Source: an uncultured Chloroflexota bacterium
Lineage (GTDB): Bacteria > Chloroflexota > Chloroflexia > Thermomicrobiales > UBA6265
Reading direction: 5' to 3'
NCBI GenBank assembly: GCA_937901745.1
Contig: CALGSZ010000055.1
Location: 86,513 to 150,512 of the forward strand
Length of the DNA: 64,000 nucleotides
Shown: piece after piece, positions 43,694 through 52,527 of the stretch
How the letters are laid out: every line of letters begins with the position of its first letter
How positions within the stretch are numbered: the first letter of the stretch is position 1
Position numbers and translations under genes: made by a program
The notes under the pieces: generated by a model
Told to the model about the DNA's origin: nothing
What the model saw: the letters and a program-made list of their open reading frames with translations, nothing else
Database searches by the model: none

Positions 43694-45976
43694 TTAGGAT
43701 CCGGCAACCGCCCCGTTCCCGAGTGCTCGCACCACCTTCTCCGGCTTGATCGGAATCGAGGTGACGCGGACGCCCGTCGCGTCGGCGATCGCGTTGGCGA
43801 CCGCGGCCGGACCGGGGATTGCCGGCGGCTCACCGACGCCCTTCGAGCCGTAAGCGCCGTGCTCCGATGGCACTTCGACCAGGATCGTCTCGATCGGCGG
43901 GACCATCCCGGCTCGCGGAAGCGCGTAATCCATCAGCGTCGCCGTCAGCGGCTGACCGTCCTCGTTGACCGTGATGCCCTCGTATAGCGCCCAGCCGATG
44001 CCCTGAGCGACGCCGCCATGGATTTGCCCCTCGACGAACGCCGGGTTGATCGCAAATCCGACGTCTTGCGCGGCGACATAGCGCGTCACGCGCGTCTCAC
44101 CGGTCAGCTTGTCCACCTCCACCTCGGCGAGGTGCGCGGCAAAGCCGGGCGAGGACTCGGTGATCGCCGTTTCTCCGCGCCCATAGACCGGCGGATACTT
44201 CCCCGCGAACGACATACTCATCTGGGCGATCTGCTGCAGCGACACCGAGGATGTCGGCACGCCCTTGACCCGAACGTGCCCATCGACAAGCTCCAGGTCC
44301 TCGACGGCCGCCTCCAAGTGCTGCGAGGCAATGGCGAGAATCTGCTGCCGGGCGTCCTCGACGGCCTTCTTGACCGCGGGACCGACGGTGTAGGTGATCT
44401 TGGAGCCGCCAGTGCCCCCGGCGAACGGCGCCGCGTTCGTGTCGCCGGTGGTGACCCGGATCTTCTCAACCGGCATGCCGAGCACTTCGGCGGCGATCTG
44501 CGCGAACACCGTGTTCGTCCCCGTCAGGTCAACGGAGCCGAGGACGAGCGTGAACGTCCCATCCTGGTCGAGACGACAGACCGCCGTCGCGGGCTCAATG
44601 CCGCCCGGCCAACCACCGCAGGCGATGCCGATGCCGCGCCCAGCCGCCTTCGAGGCAGCCCGGTCTCGCCAGAGCGGGTGCTCGCGCAGCGCCTCGAGCG
44701 TCTGCTTCAGCCCAATCCGCGGCCAGGGCGCGCCGTTCGGGCGCGGATCTCCCTCGACGACGCAGTTCTGGATGCGGAATTCGAGTGGATCCAATCCGAG
44801 CCGCCGCGCCAGCTCGTCCATGACCGACTCGATAGCGAACGTCCCCTGCTGCGCGCCGGGCGCGCGGTAAGCGCCGCCACCAACCCGGTTGGTGATGACC
44901 TCGTGACCGCGAATGTCTAGATTCGGCACGCGGTAGTAGCCGCCCATCAGGATCGCGGAGATCTCCATCGGGGCCATCCCGCCGGCGCCAGCGTCGTAGA
45001 CGAGGTAGGACTGGAGCGCGGTCAGGGAGCCATCCTTCTTGGCTCCGACCTTGAGCTGAATCCGGCACTCAACTGCAGGATTGCCCGCAAGCAGGTCCTC
45101 CATCCGCGTGTACTGGAGGAGCACCGGCCGGCGCACCGTGACCGCCGCTGCCGCCACCAAGGGCTCGATCAGCACGAACTTGCCGCCGAACCCGCCGCCG
45201 ACGGGCATCGGCACGACGTTCACCCGGTGGACCGGGAGCCCGACTGTTTCACTGACACGAGTTCGGCAATAGAACGCCGCCTGGGTGCTGCTGTAGACGG
45301 TCAGATCCCCAAGCGGAGAGATGTCCACCAAGCACGCCTGCGGCTCGATGTACCCCTGGTGAACGCTGAGCGACGTGAACGTCAGGTCGACGATCTCGTC
45401 TGCCTCAGCGAAGCCAGCGTCAACATCGCCACGGGTGAAGTGAATCGCTTTGTTGACGTTGGGCGGGAGCTGCTCGCTGGCGCCGCCGTCCGCGGCAGCC
45501 GCGTCCGCGTTGTGCATCCCGGCCTCGTCCGTCCCGCCGGTCGCCGTCAACCGGGCCGGCGGCGCGTTGGGATCGAGCGCCTGGTCAATGGTGGTGACGG
45601 CTGGAAGTGGCTCGTATTCCACCTCGACGGCGTTCGCGCCATCCTGCGCCGCTGCATCAGTCTCCGCCAGCACGAGCGCGACGATGTGTCCGGCATAGAG
45701 CGCCTCGCCCGTGGCGATGGGCGTCTTGACGGGGTTGCCCTGCTTGTCTCGCTGGATCGGCATGTCCTCAGCGGTCAGCACCGCGACGACACCCGGAATG
45801 GCCAGCGCGGCGGATTTGCTGACACTGCAAATGCGGGCATGCGCGTGCGGGCTCATCACCGGGCGGGCGAACAGCATGCCCGGCACGCGAAGGTCGCCGG
45901 CATACCGCTCGATTCCCGTGAGCTTGCTTGGGGCATCCTGCCGTTTGACTCGTTGACCAACTGCAACCGTTGCCAC
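43694..45976 (-). CDS. Xanthine dehydrogenase/aldehyde oxidase family molybdopterin-binding subunit
   Basis: Large subunit of the molybdenum hydroxylases, which oxidise aldehydes or N-heterocycles with water-derived oxygen. The 760-residue protein has the aldehyde oxidase a/b-hammerhead domain (about 20-125) and the Mo-cofactor domain. Motifs: G-G-G-F-G-G-K (about 255), G-G-A-Y-R-A-P-G (about 365) and the active-site Glu in K-G-V-G-E-P-P (about 715). A-Y-R-A-P-G differs from the A-Y-R-C-S-F-R loop of form I CO dehydrogenase, so it is not coxL. No FAD or 2Fe-2S subunit gene is adjacent, so it is an orphan here. GTG 45976 follows AGGGGGG. Confidence 0.88.
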   Translation of the reverse strand: MATVAVGQRVKRQDAPSKLTGIERYAGDLRVPGMLFARPVMSPHAHARICSVSKSAALAIPGVVAVLTAEDMPIQRDKQGNPVKTPIATGEALYAGHIVALVLAETDAAAQDGANAVEVEYEPLPAVTTIDQALDPNAPPARLTATGGTDEAGMHNADAAAADGGASEQLPPNVNKAIHFTRGDVDAGFAEADEIVDLTFTSLSVHQGYIEPQACLVDISPLGDLTVYSSTQAAFYCRTRVSETVGLPVHRVNVVPMPVGGGFGGKFVLIEPLVAAAAVTVRRPVLLQYTRMEDLLAGNPAVECRIQLKVGAKKDGSLTALQSYLVYDAGAGGMAPMEISAILMGGYYRVPNLDIRGHEVITNRVGGGAYRAPGAQQGTFAIESVMDELARRLGLDPLEFRIQNCVVEGDPRPNGAPWPRIGLKQTLEALREHPLWRDRAASKAAGRGIGIACGGWPGGIEPATAVCRLDQDGTFTLVLGSVDLTGTNTVFAQIAAEVLGMPVEKIRVTTGDTNAAPFAGGTGGSKITYTVGPAVKKAVEDARQQILAIASQHLEAAVEDLELVDGHVRVKGVPTSSVSLQQIAQMSMSFAGKYPPVYGRGETAITESSPGFAAHLAEVEVDKLTGETRVTRYVAAQDVGFAINPAFVEGQIHGGVAQGIGWALYEGITVNEDGQPLTATLMDYALPRAGMVPPIETILVEVPSEHGAYGSKGVGEPPAIPGPAAVANAIADATGVRVTSIPIKPEKVVRALGNGAVAGS

Positions 45977-46227
45977 GCGTTCCCCCCTAGCTACCCTGAG
46001 TTGTCCCTGAGAAACGGCCGGCCGAAGCCGCAGCGGGCTGATTCCGCCAGCATGCGGCGCACTTTTCACTGTACCAAAATCGCGAGGTTCCACGTCAGTG
46101 AAATCCCGCGACTGGCCGCCAAGTCAGGCAACGTGCACAAAGAGAAAAAGTCAGATAGGTCACCCGGCTCGCCAGCTTGTCACATTAGGCAGCCGGTGTG
46201 AGGGCAGTAAGAGAAGACGAGGGAAGT

Positions 46228-46539
46228 CTAAGAAGCGGAATCGTCCGCTTCGACCGCGAGCACGTCGGCCGGCCCCCACTCCTTGACGCGGAGCGCCTGG
46301 GCCTCCATGTCGTCAAGGAAGCCAAAGCGTTGGAGGGTCGCCTTGATCTCGGCCGCATTGCGCGCTTCCCAGAGGGTGAAAATGCGATCGTCGTGCAGAT
46401 CAGGCGACCAGGTCTTCAGCCAGCGCGGACTAGCGCCCTCGTGTCCTGCAGCTCGCGCCAACCCGAGCATGTCAGACGGCTTCCGAACTGGCTGATCCGG
46501 GTCCTCTACCGGGGTGTGGATAACCAGATACAGCGCCAC
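46228..46539 (-). CDS. Small hypothetical protein, possibly ferredoxin-like alpha-beta fold
   Basis: A 103-residue soluble protein. It opens V-A-L-Y-L-V-I-H-T-P and contains H-E-G-A-S-P-R-W-L-K-T-W-S-P and R-I-F-T-L-W-E-A. The alternating strands and helices and aromatic-rich segments resemble small ferredoxin-like-fold families (DUF4242/SCO4226-like), but this is a weak match by eye. GTG 46539 is 8 nt after the PSP1 gene stop and has GAGG upstream. Longer in-frame starts would overlap the PSP1 gene heavily. Likely the last gene of the holB-PSP1 group. Function unknown. Confidence 0.5.
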   Translation of the reverse strand: MALYLVIHTPVEDPDQPVRKPSDMLGLARAAGHEGASPRWLKTWSPDLHDDRIFTLWEARNAAEIKATLQRFGFLDDMEAQALRVKEWGPADVLAVEADDSAS

Positions 46540-46546
46540 GAGTGCC

Positions 46547-47743
46547 TCACTGTTTCGGTTCAGCGGACGCGTTCTGCCCGCTCTTCCGCATGCGTCCCGT
46601 GCGGCGCCTGCGGCGGCGACCACCCGCGGTTCGCTCGACCTGTTCTCCTGGCGCGGCCTCTGCCTCTGCCGCCGCTTCCCCTTCACCGTTCGCGGCTTCG
46701 TGACCGTTGGCCTCGACGGCGACCACGGGCTCCGCTACGACCGGCACGGCGACCTCTACCCGCTCGCGTTGGCCGAAGCCAAGCTCAGCCGCGGGGAAGA
46801 CGACATCGGCTCCCGTCTCGGCCAGCCGCACCGTCACCAGCTCCCGCAGGATCTGCAGCGAGATGACCATCCCCGGCCCTTGGGGCGTTTCGACCTGCTG
46901 GCCGAGGCGCGGCATGACCGCCTTCATCTGCTTGTACTGCTCGTTCTCGTAAGAGAGGCAACAGAGCAACCGGCCACAGACGCCTGAGACTTTCTGCGGA
47001 TTCAACGGCAGGTCCTGCGCCTTGGCCATGTTCATCGAGATCTCGGGGAAGACCGGGAGCCAAGACGCGCAGCAGAGCGTCCGTCCGCAACGGCCGAGAC
47101 CGCCGAGAAGGCGAGCTTCGTCGCGCGGACCGACCTGCCGCAGCTCGATCCGGCAGCGGAATGTCGCGGCCAGATCTCTGACCAACTCCCGGAAATCCAC
47201 CTTCTCCGGCGCCGAGAAGTTGAGGGTGAGATGCGACCCATCGAAGGTGTACTCGGCGCTGATCGGCTTCATCGGCAGGCCGTGCTCGCGGATCTTCTGG
47301 CCGAAGATCTTGACCGCCGACGCCGCCTCTCGCTTGAGCCGCTCCATCTTGGCGACGTCGTGGTCATTGAGTCGGCGCAGGATCGGCTTGAGTTGACCTT
47401 GCAGGAGACTCAGCTTGACCTGATGCGGCGCCAGGACGACGCGGCCAGCCTCCTTGCCGCGGCTCGTCTCGACGACCACCCAATCGCCGACATCAACGTT
47501 GTGGTGGCGAGGATCGAAGAAGTAAGTACGTCCGGAGTCAACGAAGCGGACGCCGACGACGCGAGCCGTCGGCTCTGAAGTCTCACCGAAGACTGGATCG
47601 TCAGCGGTGTGGCAATCGCAGTTGCCGATCTTTTCACCGCGCGCCAGCCGCTCTTTGAATCGCTGGCGGGCCAACGCCCGCGCTTCATCTAGCGTTCGTG
47701 GCGGGCGAGCCGGCGTCGCCGGTTCGGCCGTCGGCGCAGTCAT
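46547..47743 (-). CDS. PSP1 domain protein (YaaT-like)
   Basis: Cytoplasmic protein related to Bacillus YaaT, which is part of the Y-complex affecting RNase Y and development. The 398-residue protein has the PSP1 domain with R-C-G-R-T-L-C-C-A-S-W (about 230) and V-C-G-R-L-L-C-C-L-S-Y-E (about 265). These cysteine pairs are the family signature and can bind Fe-S or other metal. The N-terminal part (about 1-90) and the C-terminal tail (about 330-398; Ala/Glu/Val then seven Arg) are extra. I chose ATG 47743 because it makes an ATGA overlap with the holB stop; ATG 47761 is an alternative. holB followed by a PSP1 gene is a conserved order. Confidence 0.85.
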   Translation of the reverse strand: MTAPTAEPATPARPPRTLDEARALARQRFKERLARGEKIGNCDCHTADDPVFGETSEPTARVVGVRFVDSGRTYFFDPRHHNVDVGDWVVVETSRGKEAGRVVLAPHQVKLSLLQGQLKPILRRLNDHDVAKMERLKREAASAVKIFGQKIREHGLPMKPISAEYTFDGSHLTLNFSAPEKVDFRELVRDLAATFRCRIELRQVGPRDEARLLGGLGRCGRTLCCASWLPVFPEISMNMAKAQDLPLNPQKVSGVCGRLLCCLSYENEQYKQMKAVMPRLGQQVETPQGPGMVISLQILRELVTVRLAETGADVVFPAAELGFGQRERVEVAVPVVAEPVVAVEANGHEAANGEGEAAAEAEAAPGEQVERTAGGRRRRRRTGRMRKSGQNASAEPKQ

Positions 47744-48795
47744 GAATGTTTGGTCGGCCATTGAAGCACCATCGCTTCCATCGCCAAACGCGGGCGGACG
47801 TTCGCCTCCAGATCGAGAAGACACGTCTGGACCGAGCATACCGCACGATGGATGGCGGGGACCGGCCACTCACGCGTCAGCTCAGCCAGGCGTTCCGCCT
47901 GCCCACGAAAGGTCACATATTCCGTATGCCCCGTCCGGAGCAGGAGCGCATCGCGCCAGACCCCGAGGAGCGTATCGAGTTCAGCGAAGGTCTCTGCCCT
48001 CCGCCGGCTGAAGGAATCACCGAGGCGCACTGCCGTCACGAGCCGCTCGTATCCTGAGCTCTGAATCCAATCGAGCGCGCGCGCCACCGCCGCGCGTCGC
48101 TCCTCGACCAGCGCCGGATTCCGCGACGCGGCAATCGCCCAACCCGGCGCGCCGCCCGCCAGACCAGCCAGCTCCTCGGCAAGCTCCGGCTCACAGCCGG
48201 TGGCGATCAGCCCATCGCGGATCGCGGCACGCGGTACCGGGCGCAGCTCGACGATCTGACACCGTGATCGGATCGTCGGCAGCAGCACCTCCGCGTCGTT
48301 CGAAAGCAAAATCAGCAGGAGGAAGCTCGGCGGCTCCTCCAGCGTCTTGAGGAGCGCCTCCTGTGCGACGTCTTGCAGCGTCTCGGCGTCTTCCAAGAGG
48401 ATAATGCGCCACCGCCCTTCCATCGGGCGCAGCGCCGCCGTTCCGCAGAGCTCGCGTACCGTCTCGATTGTTAGAGAGGTGTTCTTCGCGCCCTTGGAAG
48501 CCGAGGCATCGGCTTGGCGCTCCAAGCTGAAGGTCTGAATGTCGGGATGGACGCCGCGAGCGACCTTGCGGCAAGCAAGACATTCGCCGCACGGCTCACC
48601 AGGCGAGACAGGAGCCGTACAAAGGAGCGCCTGGGCGAACGCGGTTGCCAGCGTCGTCTTGCCGACTCCCTCAGGCCCCGCGAAGAGATAGGCGTGGCGG
48701 ACTCGATCCGCGACGATCGCCTGGCGCAGCGACGCGACCGCCGCGTCGTGGCCCCAAACTGGCCATCGGCCGCGGTCAGGCCGCACGGCCGTCAC
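47740..48795 (-). CDS. holB: DNA polymerase III delta-prime subunit
   Basis: Clamp-loader subunit that, with DnaX and HolA, loads the sliding clamp. The 351-residue AAA+ protein has Walker A G-P-E-G-V-G-K-T-T (40-48), four cysteines of the zinc module (C59, C69, C72, C75) and L-L-E-D-A-E (Walker B). The S-R-C sensor (about 180) and a C-terminal helical domain follow. Delta-prime of E. coli lacks a working P-loop; this one has an intact one, like DnaX and many bacterial HolB. GTG start overlapping the NERD gene by 20 nt. tmk, common upstream neighbour, is absent. Confidence 0.85.
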   Translation of the reverse strand: MTAVRPDRGRWPVWGHDAAVASLRQAIVADRVRHAYLFAGPEGVGKTTLATAFAQALLCTAPVSPGEPCGECLACRKVARGVHPDIQTFSLERQADASASKGAKNTSLTIETVRELCGTAALRPMEGRWRIILLEDAETLQDVAQEALLKTLEEPPSFLLLILLSNDAEVLLPTIRSRCQIVELRPVPRAAIRDGLIATGCEPELAEELAGLAGGAPGWAIAASRNPALVEERRAAVARALDWIQSSGYERLVTAVRLGDSFSRRRAETFAELDTLLGVWRDALLLRTGHTEYVTFRGQAERLAELTREWPVPAIHRAVCSVQTCLLDLEANVRPRLAMEAMVLQWPTKHS

Positions 48796-49582
48796 TCCGC
48801 GCCCGCTCTGCTACGCGCCGCTTCACCTTGACCGGCCGGCGGGCGTAGCGGCTTTGCGGCTGCTCGAGCTCTTCGCCCTTGCCAAGCAGGGCGATTAGCG
48901 CCTCCCGCTTCGGAGCGGTCAGGCTCTCGTCCGGCTCGAGCCCCCGCACGAACCCTTCGAGATGATCGAGGAGCATCACCGCGTAATCTGGGTCTTCGAC
49001 GTCCAGCTCGACGGTGCGGACTAGGAAGACGATCGCCCCATCCACCACGACATCGAGCTCGGCTTCCTCCAGCGCCTTCTCCACGGCCGCGATCGCCTGG
49101 TCAGTCTCGAGCGACGGGTTGCCCAGCTGCGGGCCGCTCATGCCGAAGAGGCGCGTCAGCCCGAGTCCGGCGCGTCGCCAGCGGTTGCCTCGCGCTTTGA
49201 CCTTGCCCGGATAGTCGCGCGTCGTGATGACGAGGATGCCACCCGGATGGATGAGCATGTGCTCGACGACCTTCTTGCCCACCTTGGCGTAGTGGATGAG
49301 CACGTACTTATCGGGCAGCCCCTTCAGCGCGCTGTCGAGCGCGAGATCGGCCCGGGGATGACGCTGCGTATTGCTCCACTTGCCAATCTGCTGCATGCCG
49401 TAGTTGAACATGACGAAGCCAGTGAAAAGCAGCAGATAGCTGAAAAGAATCAGATTCGGTTGACTGCCCCAAAGAAAGACGAGAGGGAAGGTTCCAACAA
49501 GGAAGAGAAAGCCGAAAAAGGCTGCCCATCGGGCCTGTCGCTTCTGACGCTTAACATGCCCGATGTCGCGGATGATGCGCAT
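48776..49582 (-). CDS. NERD (nuclease-related) domain membrane protein
   Basis: A 268-residue protein with two N-terminal membrane helices (about 18-38 and 42-65). A cytoplasmic domain follows that resembles NERD: L-K-G-L-P-D-K-Y-V-L-I-H-Y (about 87-99), H-M-L-I-H-P-G-G-I-L-V-I-T-T-R (about 107-121) and a predicted small alpha-beta core. NERD domains are often linked to DNA processing, though no nuclease activity is proven here. C-terminal 30 residues are very basic. Its end overlaps holB by 20 nt, so the two are co-translated. ATG start at 49582. Confidence 0.65.
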   Translation of the reverse strand: MRIIRDIGHVKRQKRQARWAAFFGFLFLVGTFPLVFLWGSQPNLILFSYLLLFTGFVMFNYGMQQIGKWSNTQRHPRADLALDSALKGLPDKYVLIHYAKVGKKVVEHMLIHPGGILVITTRDYPGKVKARGNRWRRAGLGLTRLFGMSGPQLGNPSLETDQAIAAVEKALEEAELDVVVDGAIVFLVRTVELDVEDPDYAVMLLDHLEGFVRGLEPDESLTAPKREALIALLGKGEELEQPQSRYARRPVKVKRRVAERARSDGRAA

Positions 49583-49710
49583 AGATGATGCCTATTGTTT
49601 CTAAGACCGTAAGCGCATCGGACGCGCAGGGGCTAACAGCCTTCACGACCGCGTCCGATCCGAAGGGTTCACGCTGTCTTACGAAGTCTATCACAGGTTC
49701 TGACGCGAAA

Positions 49711-50538
49711 TTACGTCAGCGGCGGGGCGCCGGTCAGCCTTTCGAGCAAGAACCGGCCACAACTGAACACCACCATCACGCCCACTCCGGCAAACAGCGC
49801 GGCCGCCGCGTAGCCATCGGCTTGCGTCAAGGTATCGAACGAGTTGTCGGCGCCGCGGACGAGGAGGATGACGGCGAGCATCAGCGAGGCGAGCGCGGCA
49901 GCAGCTCCGATGACGAGGAGGAGCGTCACCGGCACATACAGCCAGCCCCGCCCGGAGACGACCATGAGCGCGAACGGCGCTTGCAGCGCGAGCATCAGGA
50001 GCGGCTCAACGGGTGATGTCACCACGCGGCGATCCAGGCGGGGTCGCCGCCAGAGGGTGCTCCCAACCAAGAACGCGAGCGCGGCCGCAAGAGCGACTCC
50101 AGTCATGAGGCCGGTCAGCAGCCGCAGCCGGTTGTCTGGCTCGTAGGGATGCCATGCGCGGAGATCGAGCAGCAGCGAGTTGGTTCCATCCAGCGCCATC
50201 AGCCCGATGAACGCCGCCAATACGCCCATCGTCGGCCAACTCGGCAGCGCCGCCGCGCGCAACCGGTGGCGCAGCGCCAAGTAGATCGCCGAGCCGAGGA
50301 AGCCGCCATAGATCCCCGTCATACGGGCATCGAACGGCAAAGTCTGGCCGCCGAGCTGGAAGGAATGACTCGGCCGCTGGGCGCAAAGGCCGTGCAGCAC
50401 CACGTGCGCCTTTTGCTCCAGCGGCCAAGGCGCCGCCAGAAAGAGCAGCACGAGCGAGCCGGCGAAGAACGGGAGCATCCACAAGCGCCGCGGTGAAGCG
50501 TCGCCGGTCGCGTCGATGCGGTGTGGAATACCAGCCAT
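49711..50538 (-). CDS. DUF2085 family membrane protein
   Basis: A 275-residue protein with about seven membrane helices. The DUF2085 signature is H-G-L-C-A-Q-R-P-S-H-S-F (about 48-59), then L-P-F-D-A-R-M-T-G-I-Y (about 66-76). The conserved Cys, His and Arg may bind a metal or heme, but this is not proven and the family role is unknown. Start ATG 50538 is supported by GGAGGTGAGG. Single gene with its own leader, between the NERD gene and the divergent PAP2 gene. Confidence 0.75.
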   Translation of the reverse strand: MAGIPHRIDATGDASPRRLWMLPFFAGSLVLLFLAAPWPLEQKAHVVLHGLCAQRPSHSFQLGGQTLPFDARMTGIYGGFLGSAIYLALRHRLRAAALPSWPTMGVLAAFIGLMALDGTNSLLLDLRAWHPYEPDNRLRLLTGLMTGVALAAALAFLVGSTLWRRPRLDRRVVTSPVEPLLMLALQAPFALMVVSGRGWLYVPVTLLLVIGAAAALASLMLAVILLVRGADNSFDTLTQADGYAAAALFAGVGVMVVFSCGRFLLERLTGAPPLT

Positions 50539-50717
50539 CCTCACCTCCGGGGCCACATACGGCCATGCCTAGCATGCGATGCACGCGCATCTCTGTCCAG
50601 GTCTGCCCACTTCGCAGCGGCCACCGGATGTTTGGGTGGTTGAACGAAGGGGCGCCCGCGCCGTAGGATGCGGGCAAGAGGCGATTCGCAATCTTTCGAG
50701 GGGTGAGAAACCACCAC

Positions 50718-51386
50718 ATGCCGATCCTGAAGCGACGAGTCCGCGACCGGGGTATCTCTCCCCGCGTCGCTTACGTCCTCGCCGCGTTGCTGGCGTTTGC
50801 GGGTCTATTCGCGCTCGTACGTGGCGGGCGAACGAGCGAGGTCGACCAGCGGATCACGAGATCCTTACAGCGCCGCAAATCCCCGTTCTTTGCTCGACTG
50901 ATGCACATCGTCTCCTGGCCAGGCTTCCCGCCGCAGAGCCGGACGCTGCCGCTCGTATTCCCCGGCATTCTCTGGCTGCTCGGCCACCGGCTGGAGGCGA
51001 TCTTTCAGCTTCTCGGCTGGGGCACCAGCGCGATCTCTGGCACGATCAAGTTCATCATGCGGCGGCCCCGGCCGAATCATCCTGAGATCAATGTCGTGGA
51101 GGCGCGGATTGGGGGCAGCAGCTTCCCGAGCGGCCACGTCATCAACTACATCGGCGTTTATGGATTCCTCGCCTTCCTCGTCAATCGCTATGTCAAGCCA
51201 AAGGCGCTGCGACGCGCGATTGTCGGAGGGATCGTTGCCATGATCGCACTCGTGGGACCAAGCCGGATCTATCTCGGCCACCACTGGTTCTCCGATGTCT
51301 TGGCGTCTTATCTCCTCGGCACGAGCTACTTGCTGACGCTGACCGCCATCTACCGGCGCGTCAAAGCCTGGATTTCCGGCAAATGA
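50718..51386 (+). CDS. PAP2 superfamily phosphatase
   Basis: Integral membrane phosphatase that removes phosphate from lipid phosphates such as phosphatidate or undecaprenyl pyrophosphate. The 222-residue protein has five to six membrane helices and the three family motifs: K-F-I-M-R-R-P-R-P (about 110-118), S-S-F-P-S-G-H (about 132-138) and S-R-I-Y-L-G-H-H-W-F-S-D-V (about 178-190). ATG 50718 is preferred to GTG 50703; GGTGAG lies 10 nt upstream. It overlaps the GDPD gene by 4 nt (ATGA). The pair suggests a lipid-phosphate role. Confidence 0.88.
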   Translation: MPILKRRVRDRGISPRVAYVLAALLAFAGLFALVRGGRTSEVDQRITRSLQRRKSPFFARLMHIVSWPGFPPQSRTLPLVFPGILWLLGHRLEAIFQLLGWGTSAISGTIKFIMRRPRPNHPEINVVEARIGGSSFPSGHVINYIGVYGFLAFLVNRYVKPKALRRAIVGGIVAMIALVGPSRIYLGHHWFSDVLASYLLGTSYLLTLTAIYRRVKAWISGK

Positions 51387-52141
51387 GCGAGCAACGCGAT
51401 CGCGCAATCGAGATTGTCGGGCACGGCGGCGCCGGCGACTTCTTTCCTGGCAACAGCCGCTCAGCCATCGAGAAAGCGCTAGAAATCGGCGTCGACCGCA
51501 TCGAGATTGATGTCCAGATTTCCGCCGATGGCGACCTCGTCCTCGTCCACGACGAGCGGCTGAACATTCGCGGCCGGAAGACGCCCGTTGACGAGATCAC
51601 CACGCGCCAGCTTCGCACGCTCCTGCCAGAGGTGCTCACATTCAGCGAGCTCATGGATCTCGTCGGCGGACGCGTCCCGCTCCTCTTGGACGTCAAGCTC
51701 CCGGGGTACGAGCGCGAGGTGGCGACCGCGATCCGCGACCACGGCCTCGGCTCGACCGCGATGGTGTCCAGCACGCACATCCTCGTGCTCAACCGGCTGC
51801 GGCGAGCCGTACCGGAGCTGCGAACCGGCCTCTCGACTGGTCACATGGCAACAGGACACCGCTACGCCGCCACTCGTGTGGTGGCGACGCGAGCGCTCCG
51901 CGTCCTAACGCCCGTGCCCTTGATCCAAGCCGCGCGGCTCGTGCGCGCCACCGAGGTGGTGATTCAACACTTGGTATGCACGCCCTGGCTCGTGCGACGC
52001 GCCCGCGAAGAGGGCTTCCGCGTCTATGTCTGGACCGTGGACCGGCCGAGCTCGATTCGGCGCGCGGTGTCGTTGGGTGTTGACGGGATCATCTCCAACC
52101 GGCCGGATCTCGTGAAGGACATCATCGCTGGCCGGATGTAA
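51383..52141 (+). CDS. Glycerophosphodiester phosphodiesterase
   Basis: Hydrolyses glycerophosphodiesters to glycerol 3-phosphate and an alcohol. The 252-residue TIM-barrel protein has H-G-G (about 14-16), F-P-G-N-S (about 21-25), D-R-I-E-I-D-V-Q (about 38-45) and V-L-V-H-D-E-R (about 53-59). Together they give the catalytic His pair and metal ligands. The C-terminal barrel motifs V-W-T-V-D-R and V-D-G-I-I-S-N-R-P are present. No signal peptide, so it acts in the cytoplasm. ATGA overlap with the PAP2 gene. Role in lipid turnover inferred. Confidence 0.92.
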   Translation: MSEQRDRAIEIVGHGGAGDFFPGNSRSAIEKALEIGVDRIEIDVQISADGDLVLVHDERLNIRGRKTPVDEITTRQLRTLLPEVLTFSELMDLVGGRVPLLLDVKLPGYEREVATAIRDHGLGSTAMVSSTHILVLNRLRRAVPELRTGLSTGHMATGHRYAATRVVATRALRVLTPVPLIQAARLVRATEVVIQHLVCTPWLVRRAREEGFRVYVWTVDRPSSIRRAVSLGVDGIISNRPDLVKDIIAGRM

Positions 52142-52160
52142 GCCTTAGGCGGCGGCTCGG

Positions 52161-52190
52161 TTGACCCGACTTTTCGCCGCGTGCTACGCT
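52161..52190 (+). promoter_or_regulatory. Promoter of ileS
   Basis: TTGACC (52161-52166), 18-nt spacer, TACGCT (52185-52190) with TG before it (extended -10). Transcription would start near 52197. Confidence 0.65.
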
Positions 52191-52196
52191 CAAACT

Positions 52197-52490
52197 CAGG
52201 AAAATAGTGATGAGGCGTTGACGGAAACCGCGCCGTCGCCGCGCGCCGTCCAGCGAACCCGGGGTGGTGAGAGCCGGGTCATCAGCGCCGGCGCCGGACA
52301 TCGTTCCCGAGCCGTCGCCCGAACGGCGAATTTCGCCCAGTAGACGCGACCGGGTAGCCAGCCGTTATCCTGGCACGCGCCGATTGGTCATGCATCATCG
52401 CCGGCGCATGAGTGGGTCCGCGGCAGGCGGACCAATCGAGGTGGTACCGCGGGCACGCCCGTCCTCTGAGCGAGGACGGGCGTTTTCCTT
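52197..52490 (+). ncRNA. T-box riboswitch leader of ileS
   Basis: Senses uncharged tRNA-Ile and opens ileS expression. Visible parts: the AGTGATGAGG segment at 52206 (Stem I entry), a perfect 7-bp hairpin GGTCCGC/GCGGACC at 52415-52433 (Stem III position), and the T-box sequence GAGGTGGTACCGCGG at 52438-52452. Its TGGT (52442-52445) would pair with the tRNA ACCA end. The transcription terminator follows. A specifier ATC could be at 52272 or 52299; I cannot assign it surely. Confidence 0.88.
52455..52490 (+). terminator. T-box controlled terminator
   Basis: Perfect 12-bp stem ACGCCCGTCCTC/GAGGACGGGCGT with 5-nt loop and TTTCCTT tail; it overlaps the antiterminator alternative formed by the T-box. 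Confidence 0.92.
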
Positions 52491-52527
52491 AGAGCGACAC
52501 ATCAGGGACGGGATGAGGAGATCAACG

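Noticed and set aside
43694..45976. Form I CO dehydrogenase large subunit (coxL)
   Set aside because: The active-site loop is A-Y-R-A-P-G, not A-Y-R-C-S-F-R, and no coxM/coxS genes are adjacent.
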